DNA from: Parapedobacter lycopersici_A
GTDB taxonomy: Bacteria > Bacteroidota > Bacteroidia > Sphingobacteriales > Sphingobacteriaceae
Reading direction: 5' to 3'
Length of the DNA: 64,000 nt
Assembly: GCF_040395035.1 (NCBI RefSeq)
Contig: NZ_JBEBRB010000004.1
Location: 1-64,000 of the forward strand
The notes under the pieces are model-generated. The model was not told the origin of the DNA, made no database searches, and worked only from the letters and a program-made list of their open reading frames with translations. The translations under genes were made by a program, and so were the position numbers. Within the stretch, counting starts at the first letter, position 1, and each line of letters begins with the position of its first letter. Shown one piece after another: positions 51,001-59,518 of this stretch.

Positions 51001-51384
51001 ATCGGCCGCAGTAACATGTCGCGACACTCGGCCTATCAATGCAAAAGTCAGGGCGGTACCTTTTGTCACCGTTACCCGGAACCTGCCGCTGTTATCCGTG
51101 GTGGTGATGGCCTGCCCGTTGGCGATAACAGTAACACCGCTAAGCGGCTCACCGTTGGTTTCGTTTTGTACAATACCCTCAAGGGTTACCTGTTCCTGAT
51201 ACGCTATTGCTCCGGCAGTCCGGGTTAACGCCCGGGCTTGCTGGTTTGACAGCATAACGAGGCAAAATAAAGACACCACTATCCAGGCGTATCGTAAGTG
51301 GTACGCGCCTGTACTGAGCGTGGATTTTTCCTTGCCGGAAACGCACGGATAAGCGCCGTGCGGAAAATCATGTCGATGTTTCAT
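48082..51384 (-). CDS. SusC/RagA-type TonB-dependent outer-membrane transporter
   Basis: 1100 aa. A long N-terminal leader with a hydrophobic segment (about 33-50, WIVVSLFCLVMLSN) serves as signal, then a carboxypeptidase-regulatory-like domain (VTLEGIVQNETNGEPLSGVTV), TonB-box region EVVVTALGI, the plug (DALKGKVAGLNLTQTGSG, SRAGNGALIITTKKG) and the barrel ending in WGANLSLKF. Only 102 bp separates it from the end of glpF on the same strand and no consensus promoter is seen in the gap, so it may be transcribed with glpDKF. No enzyme gene suggests its ligand. Confidence 0.94.
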   Translation of the reverse strand: MKHRHDFPHGAYPCVSGKEKSTLSTGAYHLRYAWIVVSLFCLVMLSNQQARALTRTAGAIAYQEQVTLEGIVQNETNGEPLSGVTVIANGQAITTTDNSGRFRVTVTKGTALTFALIGRVSRHVTAADSQSNLVISLAESSTEIDEVVVTALGIEREAKGLGYGVSTVKGEAITKAMPNTWTDALKGKVAGLNLTQTGSGPINSTRINLRGDRSLDPNRNEALIVIDGIPMINGRVSSGVDQAYGAGSSGVDKDIPIDFGNGLSDINPDDIESVTVLKGAAATALYGSRAGNGALIITTKKGQSRDGVGISINSNTSINDVLRWPEYQYEYGQGNNNRNADGELYYSYQLSEDGPNTGSTSSAFGPKFDGQRYFQYDPSIEGQSAERLPWVPYKDNVKGFWRTGFTTTNNLALDGATDRFSARASFTHTKNEWIMPNTGFERFVGTLNAGAQLSEKLTINAKMGFTNKTSDNLPGTGYNNQSIAYFMIFQNPNVDLAVYEPRWKQGQDQISQIHPFSSYIENPFVIAHEMTNSLKNINIDGNLQAVYAFNDRFNLMVRSGLNLRQDQREQRRPWDTANFPQGYYKQQDVFFYESNTDALLTYNDQLSRAVTMTASVGGNLMHGQSKENNAMARGLMLPGIYKLSNALEQGVVDNIIAERRTHSLYGLVNFSWKELIFLDVTGRNDWSSTLPEQNRSYFYPSVSTSYILSDIFRLPTAISFAKARLSWAQVGTDTDPYRIAKYYNQSDFPGSANAPSVLHNANLKPEISTSWEGGINFSLFRNRITGDVNLYHNNTVNQVLSVPLDITTGYSSAFINAGTIRNRGIEVMLSGSPVSNQNFTWTSTITWAKNENKILELSDEIDADQQIIATSGTASIIATEGGTTGDIWGYGLVRNEQGQVVFDAETGLALRPADITKIGNAYPLWRGGFLNEFSYKNWRFSLLFDGQYGGMIYSQTHHKMTEQGKLKHTLLGREEGLVVGDGVVLNDDGSYSPNTTPVAINTWYGDYYRRANIETNSFDASYIKLREARIEFNLPQTWTARLKLSGASIALYGRDLLLISNFPIFDPETASLNGATVVPGVEMGQLPTPRTWGANLSLKF

Positions 51385-51486
51385 TTCATTCGAGGTTTAT
51401 TGCTTTAATTGGTTGCAAGTATCTAATTCCTATATTTACTAATTATTAACCCCGCATTACAATAGGGTAAATAAATTAGTTTTTCG

Positions 51487-52224
51487 TTATACGGAACCGA
51501 TCCAGTGGTATAGAAATGCAGCGAGTGCAGCGCCGATCAGCGGGCCAATTACTGGTACCCACGCATACTGCAGGTCAAAACCTGCTTTATTTTTTATCGG
51601 CAATAAGGCATGTATGATGCGTGGTCCAAGGTCCCGGGCCGGATTAATGGCGTATCCGGTTGTACCACCTAATGAGAGACCGATTACCCATACGATAAAT
51701 GCGACGGGTATAGCGCCCAGTGATCCCAGCCCAATGGGTACGGTGTCGCCGTCGTCCAGCGACGCATCGGTAAAATAAAAGACAGCAAACAGCAATACAA
51801 ATGTGCCTACTATTTCGCTGATCAGGTTTACCGGCAGGTTGCGAACAGCAGGAGCTGTACAGAACACGGCTTGTTTTGCGCCGGCGTCCTCCGTAAGTCT
51901 GAAGTGATCCTGATAAACCAGCCAAACAACGAATGCGCCAACCATGGCTCCGGTAAATTGCCCGGCAAGGTAGGATGGTACTGCTTCCGTGGCTACATTT
52001 CCCGTGATCCACATGGCTAATGTAACAGCAGGATTCAGGTGCGCACCACTGTAAGGACCGGCAATAACGACGCCTGTGAAAACACCCAGTGCCCAGGCTG
52101 TTGTAATTACCATCCAGCCGCCATTGTGTCCTTTAGTGCCATTGAGGACGACGTTAGCCACCACCCCTCCGCCCAATAGGATAAGAAAGCCGGTGCCCAG
52201 CATTTCTGCAATAAAAGGTGTCAT
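51487..52224 (-). CDS. glpF: Glycerol uptake facilitator (aquaglyceroporin)
   Basis: A 245-aa six-helix MIP channel in the inner membrane. Both NPA boxes are present: NPA at 64-66 (SGAHLNPAVTLAMW) and 194-196 (YAINPARDLGPR); the Asp after the second box (NPARD) is the usual mark of glycerol-conducting members. It follows glpK by about 75 bp in the glpD-glpK-glpF unit and is followed by the susC-susD pair. Confidence 0.95.
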   Translation of the reverse strand: MTPFIAEMLGTGFLILLGGGVVANVVLNGTKGHNGGWMVITTAWALGVFTGVVIAGPYSGAHLNPAVTLAMWITGNVATEAVPSYLAGQFTGAMVGAFVVWLVYQDHFRLTEDAGAKQAVFCTAPAVRNLPVNLISEIVGTFVLLFAVFYFTDASLDDGDTVPIGLGSLGAIPVAFIVWVIGLSLGGTTGYAINPARDLGPRIIHALLPIKNKAGFDLQYAWVPVIGPLIGAALAAFLYHWIGSV

Positions 52225-52299
52225 ATTATTTAGTTTTAATTGGTTACGTGGTCATCATAGCCCGCGGCCTAGCCACCAGGTGCTGATTGCTTCGGCATT

Positions 52300-53790
52300 T
52301 TACGGCCTATAGCTTTTGGCGGCTTCTACCGCGTGCCGCCAGCGACCAATTGCGCCATCCGCATCATATTGTGGATTTGGCTCAAACACACGGTTTATTT
52401 GCCATTGGTTCTGGATCGCATCTATATTTTTCCAGATTCCGACCGCTAATCCGGCAAGAAAGGCGGCACCAAGTGCAGTCGTTTCCGTAATCTCCGGCCG
52501 GATTACACGAGCCCCCAAGATGTCCGCCTGGAATTGAAGCAATAGGTTATTTACCGTCGCGCCACCATCTACCCGCAATTCCCGGATGGTTGTACCCGAA
52601 TCTGCTTCCATTGCCCGGAGAATATCGACTGTTTGAAAAGCGATGCTCTCCAACGCTGCGCGTGCAATATGTGATGCGTTGCTGCCGCGCGTAAGTCCGA
52701 CAAGTGTCCCGCGCGCATAAGGATCCCAATGAGGCGCCCCCAAACCCGAAAAGGCAGGGACGAGAAATACACCGGCTGTGTCCGGGACCCGGGCCGCGAG
52801 TGCTTCGACCTCTTCCGATGAACGTATAATGCCCAGCCCGTCGCGAAGCCATTGAACAATTGCCCCACCAATGAAGACACTCCCTTCAAACGCATAATTT
52901 ACCACATCACCAATTTGCCATGCAACGGTTGTTACCAGGTTATTTTTGGATAATATGGGTTTATCACCGATGTGCATTAACATGAAACAGCCCGTGCCGT
53001 AGGTGTTTTTAACCATGCCAGGGCGCGTGCATAGCTGCCCAAAGAGTGCGGCATGCTGATCCCCGGCAATGCCGGCGATCGGTATTTTTGCTGCGAGGAT
53101 ATTGGCAGCGGTTTCACCGACTATTTCGGCGGAACTTTTAACTTCGGGGAGCATTGTCCGGGGGATATCCATCAGCTCCAGCAACTCATCATCCCAGCGC
53201 AGCGTATTGATGTTATATAGCATGGTGCGTGAGGCATTGGTTACGTCAGTCACATGCTTGCTGCCTCCGGTAAGGTTCCACACCAGCCAGGAATCGATGG
53301 TGCCAAAAGCGAGTTCACCGCTCTCGGCTTTTTCGCGGGCACCGGGAACATGGCGAAGAATCCAATTGATCTTACTCGCAGAAAAATAGGCATCGATAAT
53401 CAAGCCTGTCTTTTTCCGGATGAGATCGCCATATCCCTTATTCCGCAGTTCATCGCAGTATTCAGCGGTACGCCTGTCCTGCCAAACAATGGCCGGATAA
53501 ACAGGATAGCCGGTTTTCCGATCCCATACAACGGTTGTTTCACGCTGATTGGTAATGCCGATTGCCGCTATCGCAGCGGCTTTTAGTCCGGCCTTGGCTA
53601 TTGCCTCGGTTGCCACGGAAAGCTGGCTCGACCAAATTTCCTGTGCGTCATGCTCTACCCAGCCAGACTGCGGATAATGCTGCTTAAATTCCTTTTGGGC
53701 GACGGCTACCATCTGGCCTTCCGGATTAAAAATAATGGCACGGGAGCTGGTGGTTCCCTGATCTAATGCTAAAAGGTATTGATTTGTCAT
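52300..53790 (-). CDS. glpK: Glycerol kinase
   Basis: Phosphorylates glycerol to glycerol-3-phosphate. 496 aa, full length. FGGY-family marks: N-terminal ALDQGTTSSRAIIFN, RRTAEYCDELRNKG, GDQHAALFGQLC and GLGAPHWDPYARG. It lies 32 bp after glpD and trails to glpF. The C-terminal ATP-binding GGATVNN is intact. Confidence 0.97.
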   Translation of the reverse strand: MTNQYLLALDQGTTSSRAIIFNPEGQMVAVAQKEFKQHYPQSGWVEHDAQEIWSSQLSVATEAIAKAGLKAAAIAAIGITNQRETTVVWDRKTGYPVYPAIVWQDRRTAEYCDELRNKGYGDLIRKKTGLIIDAYFSASKINWILRHVPGAREKAESGELAFGTIDSWLVWNLTGGSKHVTDVTNASRTMLYNINTLRWDDELLELMDIPRTMLPEVKSSAEIVGETAANILAAKIPIAGIAGDQHAALFGQLCTRPGMVKNTYGTGCFMLMHIGDKPILSKNNLVTTVAWQIGDVVNYAFEGSVFIGGAIVQWLRDGLGIIRSSEEVEALAARVPDTAGVFLVPAFSGLGAPHWDPYARGTLVGLTRGSNASHIARAALESIAFQTVDILRAMEADSGTTIRELRVDGGATVNNLLLQFQADILGARVIRPEITETTALGAAFLAGLAVGIWKNIDAIQNQWQINRVFEPNPQYDADGAIGRWRHAVEAAKSYRP

Positions 53791-53822
53791 CGCAGGATTC
53801 GTTTACTGATTGGTCGAAGTAT

Positions 53823-55412
53823 TTAAGTGTCTAAGTTTTCTTCGGGTAAATACTGTCGGGCGATTAGTCGGTAAGCCTGAAGCTGCTGATTTTCCCATTC
53901 CCGGTTTTTATTCAGTTGTTTTGCCATCAATGCAACCACTTTGGGAGCCATCTCCATGGATTTGGCGGCATCCAGAAACAATACCCGTAGACGTCTGGCG
54001 AGTACATCTTCGAGCGTCCGGGCCATTTCATTTACCACCGCCCAAACGACTTCCGCCCCGATATAGTCGAAATCGGGGTGTAGCCGCTCCGCGAGGTCGG
54101 GCTGGCTTACCGTAAGTGCACGCACACGGCCGGCATCGCTTCCATAGCTCGCCCAATGGCCTGCCTGTTGTTGGGTGCAGTGCCCCTGGATTTTCAGGGT
54201 TTTGGTCAGACATGCCCGTTTTTCAAGCGCTCCGGTTTCGATGGCCCTGTCAATAGTCTCCTCTGCCATTTTTCGGTATGTCGTCCATTTACCACCCGTG
54301 ATCGTAATGAGACCCGACGGATTCACAATAAGTTTATGGTCGCGCGAAATTTCCTTGGTCGCCTCTTCGCCGTCATCAGGAGCCGCAAGTGGACGCAATC
54401 CGGCAAACATGCTACGGATATCCGATTTACGCGGTGCAGGGCTCAGGTAATCGGCGGCTGTTTTCAGAATAAACGCAATCTCATCATCCAATGGAACTGG
54501 TTCGATATGGGTGTCTTTGATTGGGGTATCCGTGGTGCCCAACAATAGGTAATTATGCCAAGGGACACCGAATAATACCCGTCCGTCGCTGGTTTTGGGA
54601 ATCATTAACGCATCGCGTTCACCGAGAAAAGTCCGATCTACCACAAGGTGTGTACCCTGACTTGGCCTGACCATTACTTTATGATTAGGAGTATCCATAG
54701 TCAAAATGTCATCCACGAAAACACCGGTCGCATTAATAACGGCCTTCGCAGTGACAGGATATGAAGTTCCCGTTTCGCGGTCGACAAATGTCAGTCCAGT
54801 TACCTTCCCGGCCGCGTCCTTGCTTAATTCGGTAACCTGACAGTAATTAAGTACCGCGGCTCCATGGACGGCCGCGGTTTGCGCCAGGTTAACTGCCATT
54901 CGTGCGTCGTCGAACTGGCCGTCAAAATACCGCACACCACCCTGCAGCCGCGCGGACTTCACGCCGGGCAGACTACGCAGGGTTTCCTCCCGGGAAAGTG
55001 CACTGGACTTTCCAATACGGTATTTACCGGCAAGCCAATCGTATATTTTTAACCCGATTAGGTATTTACATTTGCTGAAAAAAGAATAACAGGGAATAAT
55101 AAAAGACTGTGCATGGGCTAAGTGCGGTGCATTGCGGAATAGAATGCCACGTTCGTGCAACGCATCGTATACTAAACGGATATCCCCCATGGCGAGGTAA
55201 CGTACCCCACCGTGTACCAGTTTGGTACTTCTGCTCGAGGTTCCTTTGGCAAAATCATGTTGTTCCAGTAAGATGGTTCGATATCCCCGGGAAGCGGCAT
55301 CTACCGCAATGCCCAGTCCCGTGGCTCCGCCCCCGATGACTGCCAGGTCCCACTGAAGCGTTTCGGCAACCCGCCGGAGTGTCGTATTTCGGTCTACTAG
55401 TGGTTTTTCCAT
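53823..55412 (-). CDS. glpD: Aerobic glycerol-3-phosphate dehydrogenase
   Basis: FAD-dependent, membrane-associated enzyme passing electrons from glycerol-3-phosphate to quinone and making DHAP. 529 aa. The FAD motif AVIGGGATGLGIAVDAASRG and the GlpD signature STKLVHGGVRYLA are present, as are INATGVFVDDI and ITGGKWTTYRKMAEE. First gene of the glp unit, with a perfect promoter upstream and phased TGAAA repeats around it. Confidence 0.96.
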   Translation of the reverse strand: MEKPLVDRNTTLRRVAETLQWDLAVIGGGATGLGIAVDAASRGYRTILLEQHDFAKGTSSRSTKLVHGGVRYLAMGDIRLVYDALHERGILFRNAPHLAHAQSFIIPCYSFFSKCKYLIGLKIYDWLAGKYRIGKSSALSREETLRSLPGVKSARLQGGVRYFDGQFDDARMAVNLAQTAAVHGAAVLNYCQVTELSKDAAGKVTGLTFVDRETGTSYPVTAKAVINATGVFVDDILTMDTPNHKVMVRPSQGTHLVVDRTFLGERDALMIPKTSDGRVLFGVPWHNYLLLGTTDTPIKDTHIEPVPLDDEIAFILKTAADYLSPAPRKSDIRSMFAGLRPLAAPDDGEEATKEISRDHKLIVNPSGLITITGGKWTTYRKMAEETIDRAIETGALEKRACLTKTLKIQGHCTQQQAGHWASYGSDAGRVRALTVSQPDLAERLHPDFDYIGAEVVWAVVNEMARTLEDVLARRLRVLFLDAAKSMEMAPKVVALMAKQLNKNREWENQQLQAYRLIARQYLPEENLDT

Positions 55413-55447
55413 TTAACGTGACCCATGCGGGCAAAATGGTAATAATA

Positions 55448-55537
55448 TGAAATTATATATTGATTTTTTCAAAAGTAATTGAAATTATATAAATAACAAA
55501 ATGAAATATAAAATTATAAAACGAAAATAATTGAAAC
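55448..55537. promoter_or_regulatory. Helically phased TGAAA repeats in the glpD/glpR control region
   Basis: TGAAATTATAT occurs at 55448-55458 and 55480-55490; TGAAA or CGAAA recurs at 55502, 55522 and 55532. Start-to-start distances are 32, 22, 20 and 10 bp, close to multiples of the helix turn. The copies bracket and sit inside the glpD promoter, so they are good candidates for GlpR operator sites. Confidence 0.5.
55470..55500 (-). promoter_or_regulatory. Bacteroidota-type promoter for glpD
   Basis: On the minus strand TTTG (55500-55497), 19-nt spacer, TACTTTTG (55477-55470), an exact consensus. The transcript would start near 55464, about 50 nt before the ATG at 55412. A TGAAA repeat lies in the spacer. 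Confidence 0.78.
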
Positions 55538-55601
55538 AACATAACATTTTAATTTTATCGATAAAAGCTGTATTTTGGTCCACATCCATCACCGATTTGT
55601 T

Positions 55602-56366
55602 ATGACTAACATCGAACGGCACCAGTATATCATGCGTCAGTTACAGCAAAAGGGCGTTGTTAATGTACTGGAGTTATGCAGACAACTGGACGTATCGTCA
55701 GTAACCATCCGCAAAGACCTGAAATTACTTGAGGAAAGGCAATTGCTTTTCCGAACACACGGCGGTGCCACCCAGGTAAATCCGTATACAACCGACCGCA
55801 CTGTATTTGAAAAAGAGAAAATTCAGACGGCAGAGAAGCTGGCTATCGCCCGTGAAGCGGCTTCCCTGATTATTGATAATGATTCAGTAATTATCGCATC
55901 AGGTACAACAGTGCAGGCCATGGCCAAAGAGATTCAACCAAACCTGAATCTTACCGTTGTTACATCCGCATTGAATGTTGCTGTTCAACTGGTCAAACAT
56001 CCCCATGTGGAAATTCTGCAGCTCGGCGGCACCCTGCGCAAAAGCTCTACATCCGTTGCCGGCATGTATGCGGAACGCATTCTCGCCGACTTTTTTTGCA
56101 GTAAACTGTTTCTCGGGGTCGACGGAATTGACCTGGATTTTGGATTAACAACGACCAATGCCCAGGAGGCGCATCTGAATAGAAAAATGATGGAAGTATC
56201 ACAAAAAGTGATCGTACTGGCCGATTCTACTAAATTTGGAAAACGAGGTTTTGGGCGCATTTGCGGGATTGAGGAAATAGACCGGATCATTACCGATAAG
56301 GGTATATCTCCTCATACCGTAAAGGAACTGGAAAGGGCTGGAGTAAAAGTAACCGTCGTGCAATAG
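55602..56366 (+). CDS. glpR: DeoR-family repressor, probable GlpR
   Basis: A 254-aa regulator from the ATG at 55602 (a TTG at 55575 in a -7-like stretch is rejected). The N-terminal helix-turn-helix reads VLELCRQLDVSSVTIRKDL (about 20-38) with LFRTHGGA. The C-terminal DeoR sensor domain binds phosphosugars; LGVDGIDLDFGLTTTN and DSTKFGKRGF are typical. Divergent position next to glpD and operator-like repeats between them make a glycerol-3-phosphate-responsive repressor the likely role. Confidence 0.9.
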   Translation: MTNIERHQYIMRQLQQKGVVNVLELCRQLDVSSVTIRKDLKLLEERQLLFRTHGGATQVNPYTTDRTVFEKEKIQTAEKLAIAREAASLIIDNDSVIIASGTTVQAMAKEIQPNLNLTVVTSALNVAVQLVKHPHVEILQLGGTLRKSSTSVAGMYAERILADFFCSKLFLGVDGIDLDFGLTTTNAQEAHLNRKMMEVSQKVIVLADSTKFGKRGFGRICGIEEIDRIITDKGISPHTVKELERAGVKVTVVQ

Positions 56367-56370
56367 GCGT

Positions 56371-57363
56371 CTATTTCGGATAGCTTCCGCCAATATGGTA
56401 ACGGAGTAAAAACTGCTGTTGGTTGTCTACCGCACCGGGAGTAAAATGGAAGCTGGCAATAAATTTTCCTTCTAAGCCTTTGTAGCGTATAGGTGTCCAT
56501 CCGATTTCAAGCCGGTCATAGCTGCGGGCTGTATAAAATTGGTCGCCATAGGGAACATCAAGCGGCTCACCGGTAAAGAATGTGTTTTCAAGGAAGAAAT
56601 TACGATATGCAGCGTGTAATCCGGTGATAAATCCCGCCGCGGTACGCCATTCGTAAATACCCCTAAGCCGATCATACCCCACTACGCCACCCACATGGAT
56701 ATCCAGTGAATCGAGCAAAGTACGCTTAGATAAATCGACGCCAACCTTTATCATCGCAGCGCCGTTGTCGCGCACCTGATCGTTGGGAATCTTAATCATC
56801 GGGCCTGCATTGTGCCAAAGCATGGCGTGGTGCGAAACGTACAGCAGGTTGGTCGCAACTTTGCCGGATAGTCCCACCATAAATTGTTCCCTGTCCATAT
56901 CCGTTTGGCGGCTCGTCCAATCGATCCAGATTTGCTGGAAGAACGTAGCGTTTTCGTACCGTAACAGCATGCCTTCAACATTAGGACGGTAATATAACAG
57001 CGTATCATTGAGTATGGCTCTTGGATAGTCGCTCAATAATCCATAACGGGGAAACATTCCGATATAAAAATTAAAGCCGCGCTGCTGGTAATTATAATAT
57101 AGGGTAGGATTGACCTTACTGGAAGGTCTGGAACCGAATTCATGCAGGTAATTTATTCCAGCCCGGAGACGATGTATACTGTCTACGGCAATACCGAGCT
57201 CAGGTGCGATCCGTGCTCCGAATATGGTTTGTGGATAACGGCCCGACTTAGCGTATTCCCTGTTATCGGCGAAGCCATGGAAACCGACATTCCATTCAAA
57301 CTGCTGTGCACGGGTGGTCAAGCATAATACTATAAACAACACAATAAGCAAATATCGTTGCAT
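56371..57363 (-). CDS. Predicted outer-membrane beta-barrel protein
   Basis: A 330-aa exported protein with signal MQRYLLIVLFIVLCLTTRA-Q. The rest is rich in alternating polar/aromatic beta strands (NVGFHGFADN, PTLYYNYQQRGFNFYIGMF, HNAGPMIKIPND, FLLRYHIGGSYP), consistent with a 12- to 14-strand barrel or a periplasmic beta protein. No family could be named. It is the third gene of an apparent minus-strand unit with a GT39-like glycosyltransferase and a GtrA-like protein, so a role in envelope glycosylation or glycan display is a guess. Ends 4 bp from convergent glpR. Confidence 0.6.
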   Translation of the reverse strand: MQRYLLIVLFIVLCLTTRAQQFEWNVGFHGFADNREYAKSGRYPQTIFGARIAPELGIAVDSIHRLRAGINYLHEFGSRPSSKVNPTLYYNYQQRGFNFYIGMFPRYGLLSDYPRAILNDTLLYYRPNVEGMLLRYENATFFQQIWIDWTSRQTDMDREQFMVGLSGKVATNLLYVSHHAMLWHNAGPMIKIPNDQVRDNGAAMIKVGVDLSKRTLLDSLDIHVGGVVGYDRLRGIYEWRTAAGFITGLHAAYRNFFLENTFFTGEPLDVPYGDQFYTARSYDRLEIGWTPIRYKGLEGKFIASFHFTPGAVDNQQQFLLRYHIGGSYPK

Positions 57364-57374
57364 GGGCTAACCGT

Positions 57375-59081
57375 TTAATTTACTTGAATTGGAAATTTGT
57401 CACTGTTACGTGCGCCGATAAAAGGATCGGTCCGGATGGAAAAAAACAGCATGTATTTTCCAGGTGATGGTGGCATATTGATCTTTGCAGGAAATGTAGC
57501 GGTTTCTCCCGGTGGGATAATGATATTGCGGTAGTCGCCGTGCATTTCCACAAAGTCATCTTCTTGGAAAACAGGCTGGGTATAGCCGTATTCCAGGAAT
57601 ACAGGCCACTGTTCGCCGACGTTGGAAAAAGAGATGGTATCCTGATACGGATTGTTTATCGTCAGTGTTACATACTGCTTTGATCCGGCTTCAGCTTCTT
57701 TACGAAGGCCTTCTACGTCGATGTTGACTTTCTGATATGTCCTGACCGCGTCCAGGAACCGCCCGTATAACGGACCTTTTATTGTCTGAATAGTATCTTG
57801 TAATGGTGTCTCGTGGCTTCTAAATGAGGCATAATACGCTTTGTGACTCCGCAAACTATCTTCAATAGGCCAAAAATCATATTGTGTTTTCCGGTAGTTT
57901 CTGGCGTTATAGGAAAATCCTTTAGTGGTATTGTTTACGAAATTGTAATTGGAGATGTCCTGGAATCCGTTGTCCATGATCACGTAATTTTCTCCCGCCT
58001 TCGCGTGAATGCGCTTAGCCATTTCGTTTTTTCCCCAGAATTGCTGGAGTCCCCGGATCTGTGTGAGTGCAGGAAAGGGGAATATCAGGACAACCCGGAT
58101 TACAATGATAAGTACGATATTGGCATAGAGCAAACGCATCAGCCAACGGGGGATGCGTTCCATGCGGCCGAGATGAATGTAAGCAAGGATGAAGAACGGA
58201 ACGAATGCCAGTAGGGTCCAGTGGGCTTCAACACGACCTTTGAATGTACTGATTAAGAAAAAGAGCAGAAATCCATAACAATTGAATTTCATGATACGGA
58301 GGAAAATATCTGTCGCCCGCTGTCTGAACACATAATAATATAGTGCCAACGCGGCAAAAGGACCGACAATCAGCAATTGACTTAACACAAAGTCGGTTGT
58401 GAATGAAAACTGGTAAGCGCGGGTACTGCGATCAAACAAATGATATTGCACGGAGGGGAGGCCGTGGTTAATCTGCCATAGGATATGTGGCACGAATAGT
58501 ACGCCTGACAGCGCAACGATAAGCCAAAACGAGGGACGTTTCAGCAATTTTAAATCGGCAACAATGGTAAATAGCAGCACTAATACAGCATGGTATTTGC
58601 TGTAAAGCATGCCCGCGATTACTATAGCCAACAACAGCGTATCGGTTAGTTTATCTGTTTTGATATACCTTTTGAGAAGGTAAAAATAAACGATTGTAAA
58701 GAAAAATAACGGCGTATCCGGTGTGGTGATAAAACTGTACACATGAAGGATAAGCATACTGCTATATAAGACGATAAACAGGCCGGCATCCTGCACATAA
58801 GGTTTCACGAGCTGCCATAAAATGGCGATTGCAGCAACGTTTGTCAACACACTGAGAAGTCTTACCATCAGTGCCGAATGAAAAATAGTATCACCGGCCT
58901 TCATAAAAAGAGCTACCATCGGCGGATGATCGTAATAGCCCCAATCCAGAAACTGGCTGTATACCCAGTAGTACGTTTCGTCAACATGCAATTCCATAAA
59001 TGCGGCCTGGAACAGGTTGGCGACCATCCAGGTCAACAGGAAATAGAAAATAAGGTAATTATTCTTTATTGACGACGACAT
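57375..59081 (-). CDS. Membrane glycosyltransferase, GT39/PMT-like (ArnT-type fold)
   Basis: A 568-aa polytopic protein. The N-terminal region carries ELHVDETYYWVYSQFLDWGYYDHPP (about residues 30-54), the acidic-loop signature of the dolichyl-phosphate-mannose/undecaprenyl-sugar glycosyltransferases (GT-C, PMT_2). About ten hydrophobic segments follow up to residue 350, and a C-terminal periplasmic beta domain of about 80 residues (NPYQDTISFSNVGE and PPGETATFPAKI). It would transfer a sugar from a polyprenyl carrier outside the inner membrane. Adjacent GtrA supplies a typical partner. Acceptor unknown. Confidence 0.85.
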   Translation of the reverse strand: MSSSIKNNYLIFYFLLTWMVANLFQAAFMELHVDETYYWVYSQFLDWGYYDHPPMVALFMKAGDTIFHSALMVRLLSVLTNVAAIAILWQLVKPYVQDAGLFIVLYSSMLILHVYSFITTPDTPLFFFTIVYFYLLKRYIKTDKLTDTLLLAIVIAGMLYSKYHAVLVLLFTIVADLKLLKRPSFWLIVALSGVLFVPHILWQINHGLPSVQYHLFDRSTRAYQFSFTTDFVLSQLLIVGPFAALALYYYVFRQRATDIFLRIMKFNCYGFLLFFLISTFKGRVEAHWTLLAFVPFFILAYIHLGRMERIPRWLMRLLYANIVLIIVIRVVLIFPFPALTQIRGLQQFWGKNEMAKRIHAKAGENYVIMDNGFQDISNYNFVNNTTKGFSYNARNYRKTQYDFWPIEDSLRSHKAYYASFRSHETPLQDTIQTIKGPLYGRFLDAVRTYQKVNIDVEGLRKEAEAGSKQYVTLTINNPYQDTISFSNVGEQWPVFLEYGYTQPVFQEDDFVEMHGDYRNIIIPPGETATFPAKINMPPSPGKYMLFFSIRTDPFIGARNSDKFPIQVN

Positions 59082-59090
59082 GGTAGTTGG

Positions 59091-59486
59091 TTAGCTGGAA
59101 AAGGTATATATATAGTTGCCCATAAAATTCCATATCGCAACCATGCCGATTGCGAATACCTTGGCAAGGTAAAAATTTAATCCCAGTTTTTCGTGAGCCA
59201 CATAAAGGATCAGGTTATTGATCAATAACCCAGCCAGTGCGATGCCGAAGAATTTTGAAAATTCAATAAACATGGCATCCCGCCCGACTGCATGAAATGT
59301 CCAGAATTTATTCAGAAGGTAGTTGCTAACCGTGGCAACCATGAACCCAAGTGAGTTGGCCACGTACTTGTGCAGGTGTAACTTTTCTTTGCATCCCCAT
59401 GTTACCCCGAAATCCACCACCACACCCGATAAGCCCACAAGACCAAATTTGAGGAATTTATTGATCAGATCACTGCTTAACTCCAT
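59091..59486 (-). CDS. GtrA family membrane protein
   Basis: A 131-aa protein with four predicted helices, from the ATG at 59486 (an in-frame start at 59552 would lie inside the hairpin after sucB). FLKFGLVGLSGVVVDFG and NYLLNKFWTF are the GtrA/DPMS-associated signature. The family is proposed to flip polyprenyl-linked sugars, and it commonly precedes GT39-type transferases, as here. Confidence 0.88.
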   Translation of the reverse strand: MELSSDLINKFLKFGLVGLSGVVVDFGVTWGCKEKLHLHKYVANSLGFMVATVSNYLLNKFWTFHAVGRDAMFIEFSKFFGIALAGLLINNLILYVAHEKLGLNFYLAKVFAIGMVAIWNFMGNYIYTFSS

Positions 59487-59518
59487 AGTGTATCGTGGAT
59501 GATATAGCGCAATAAATA

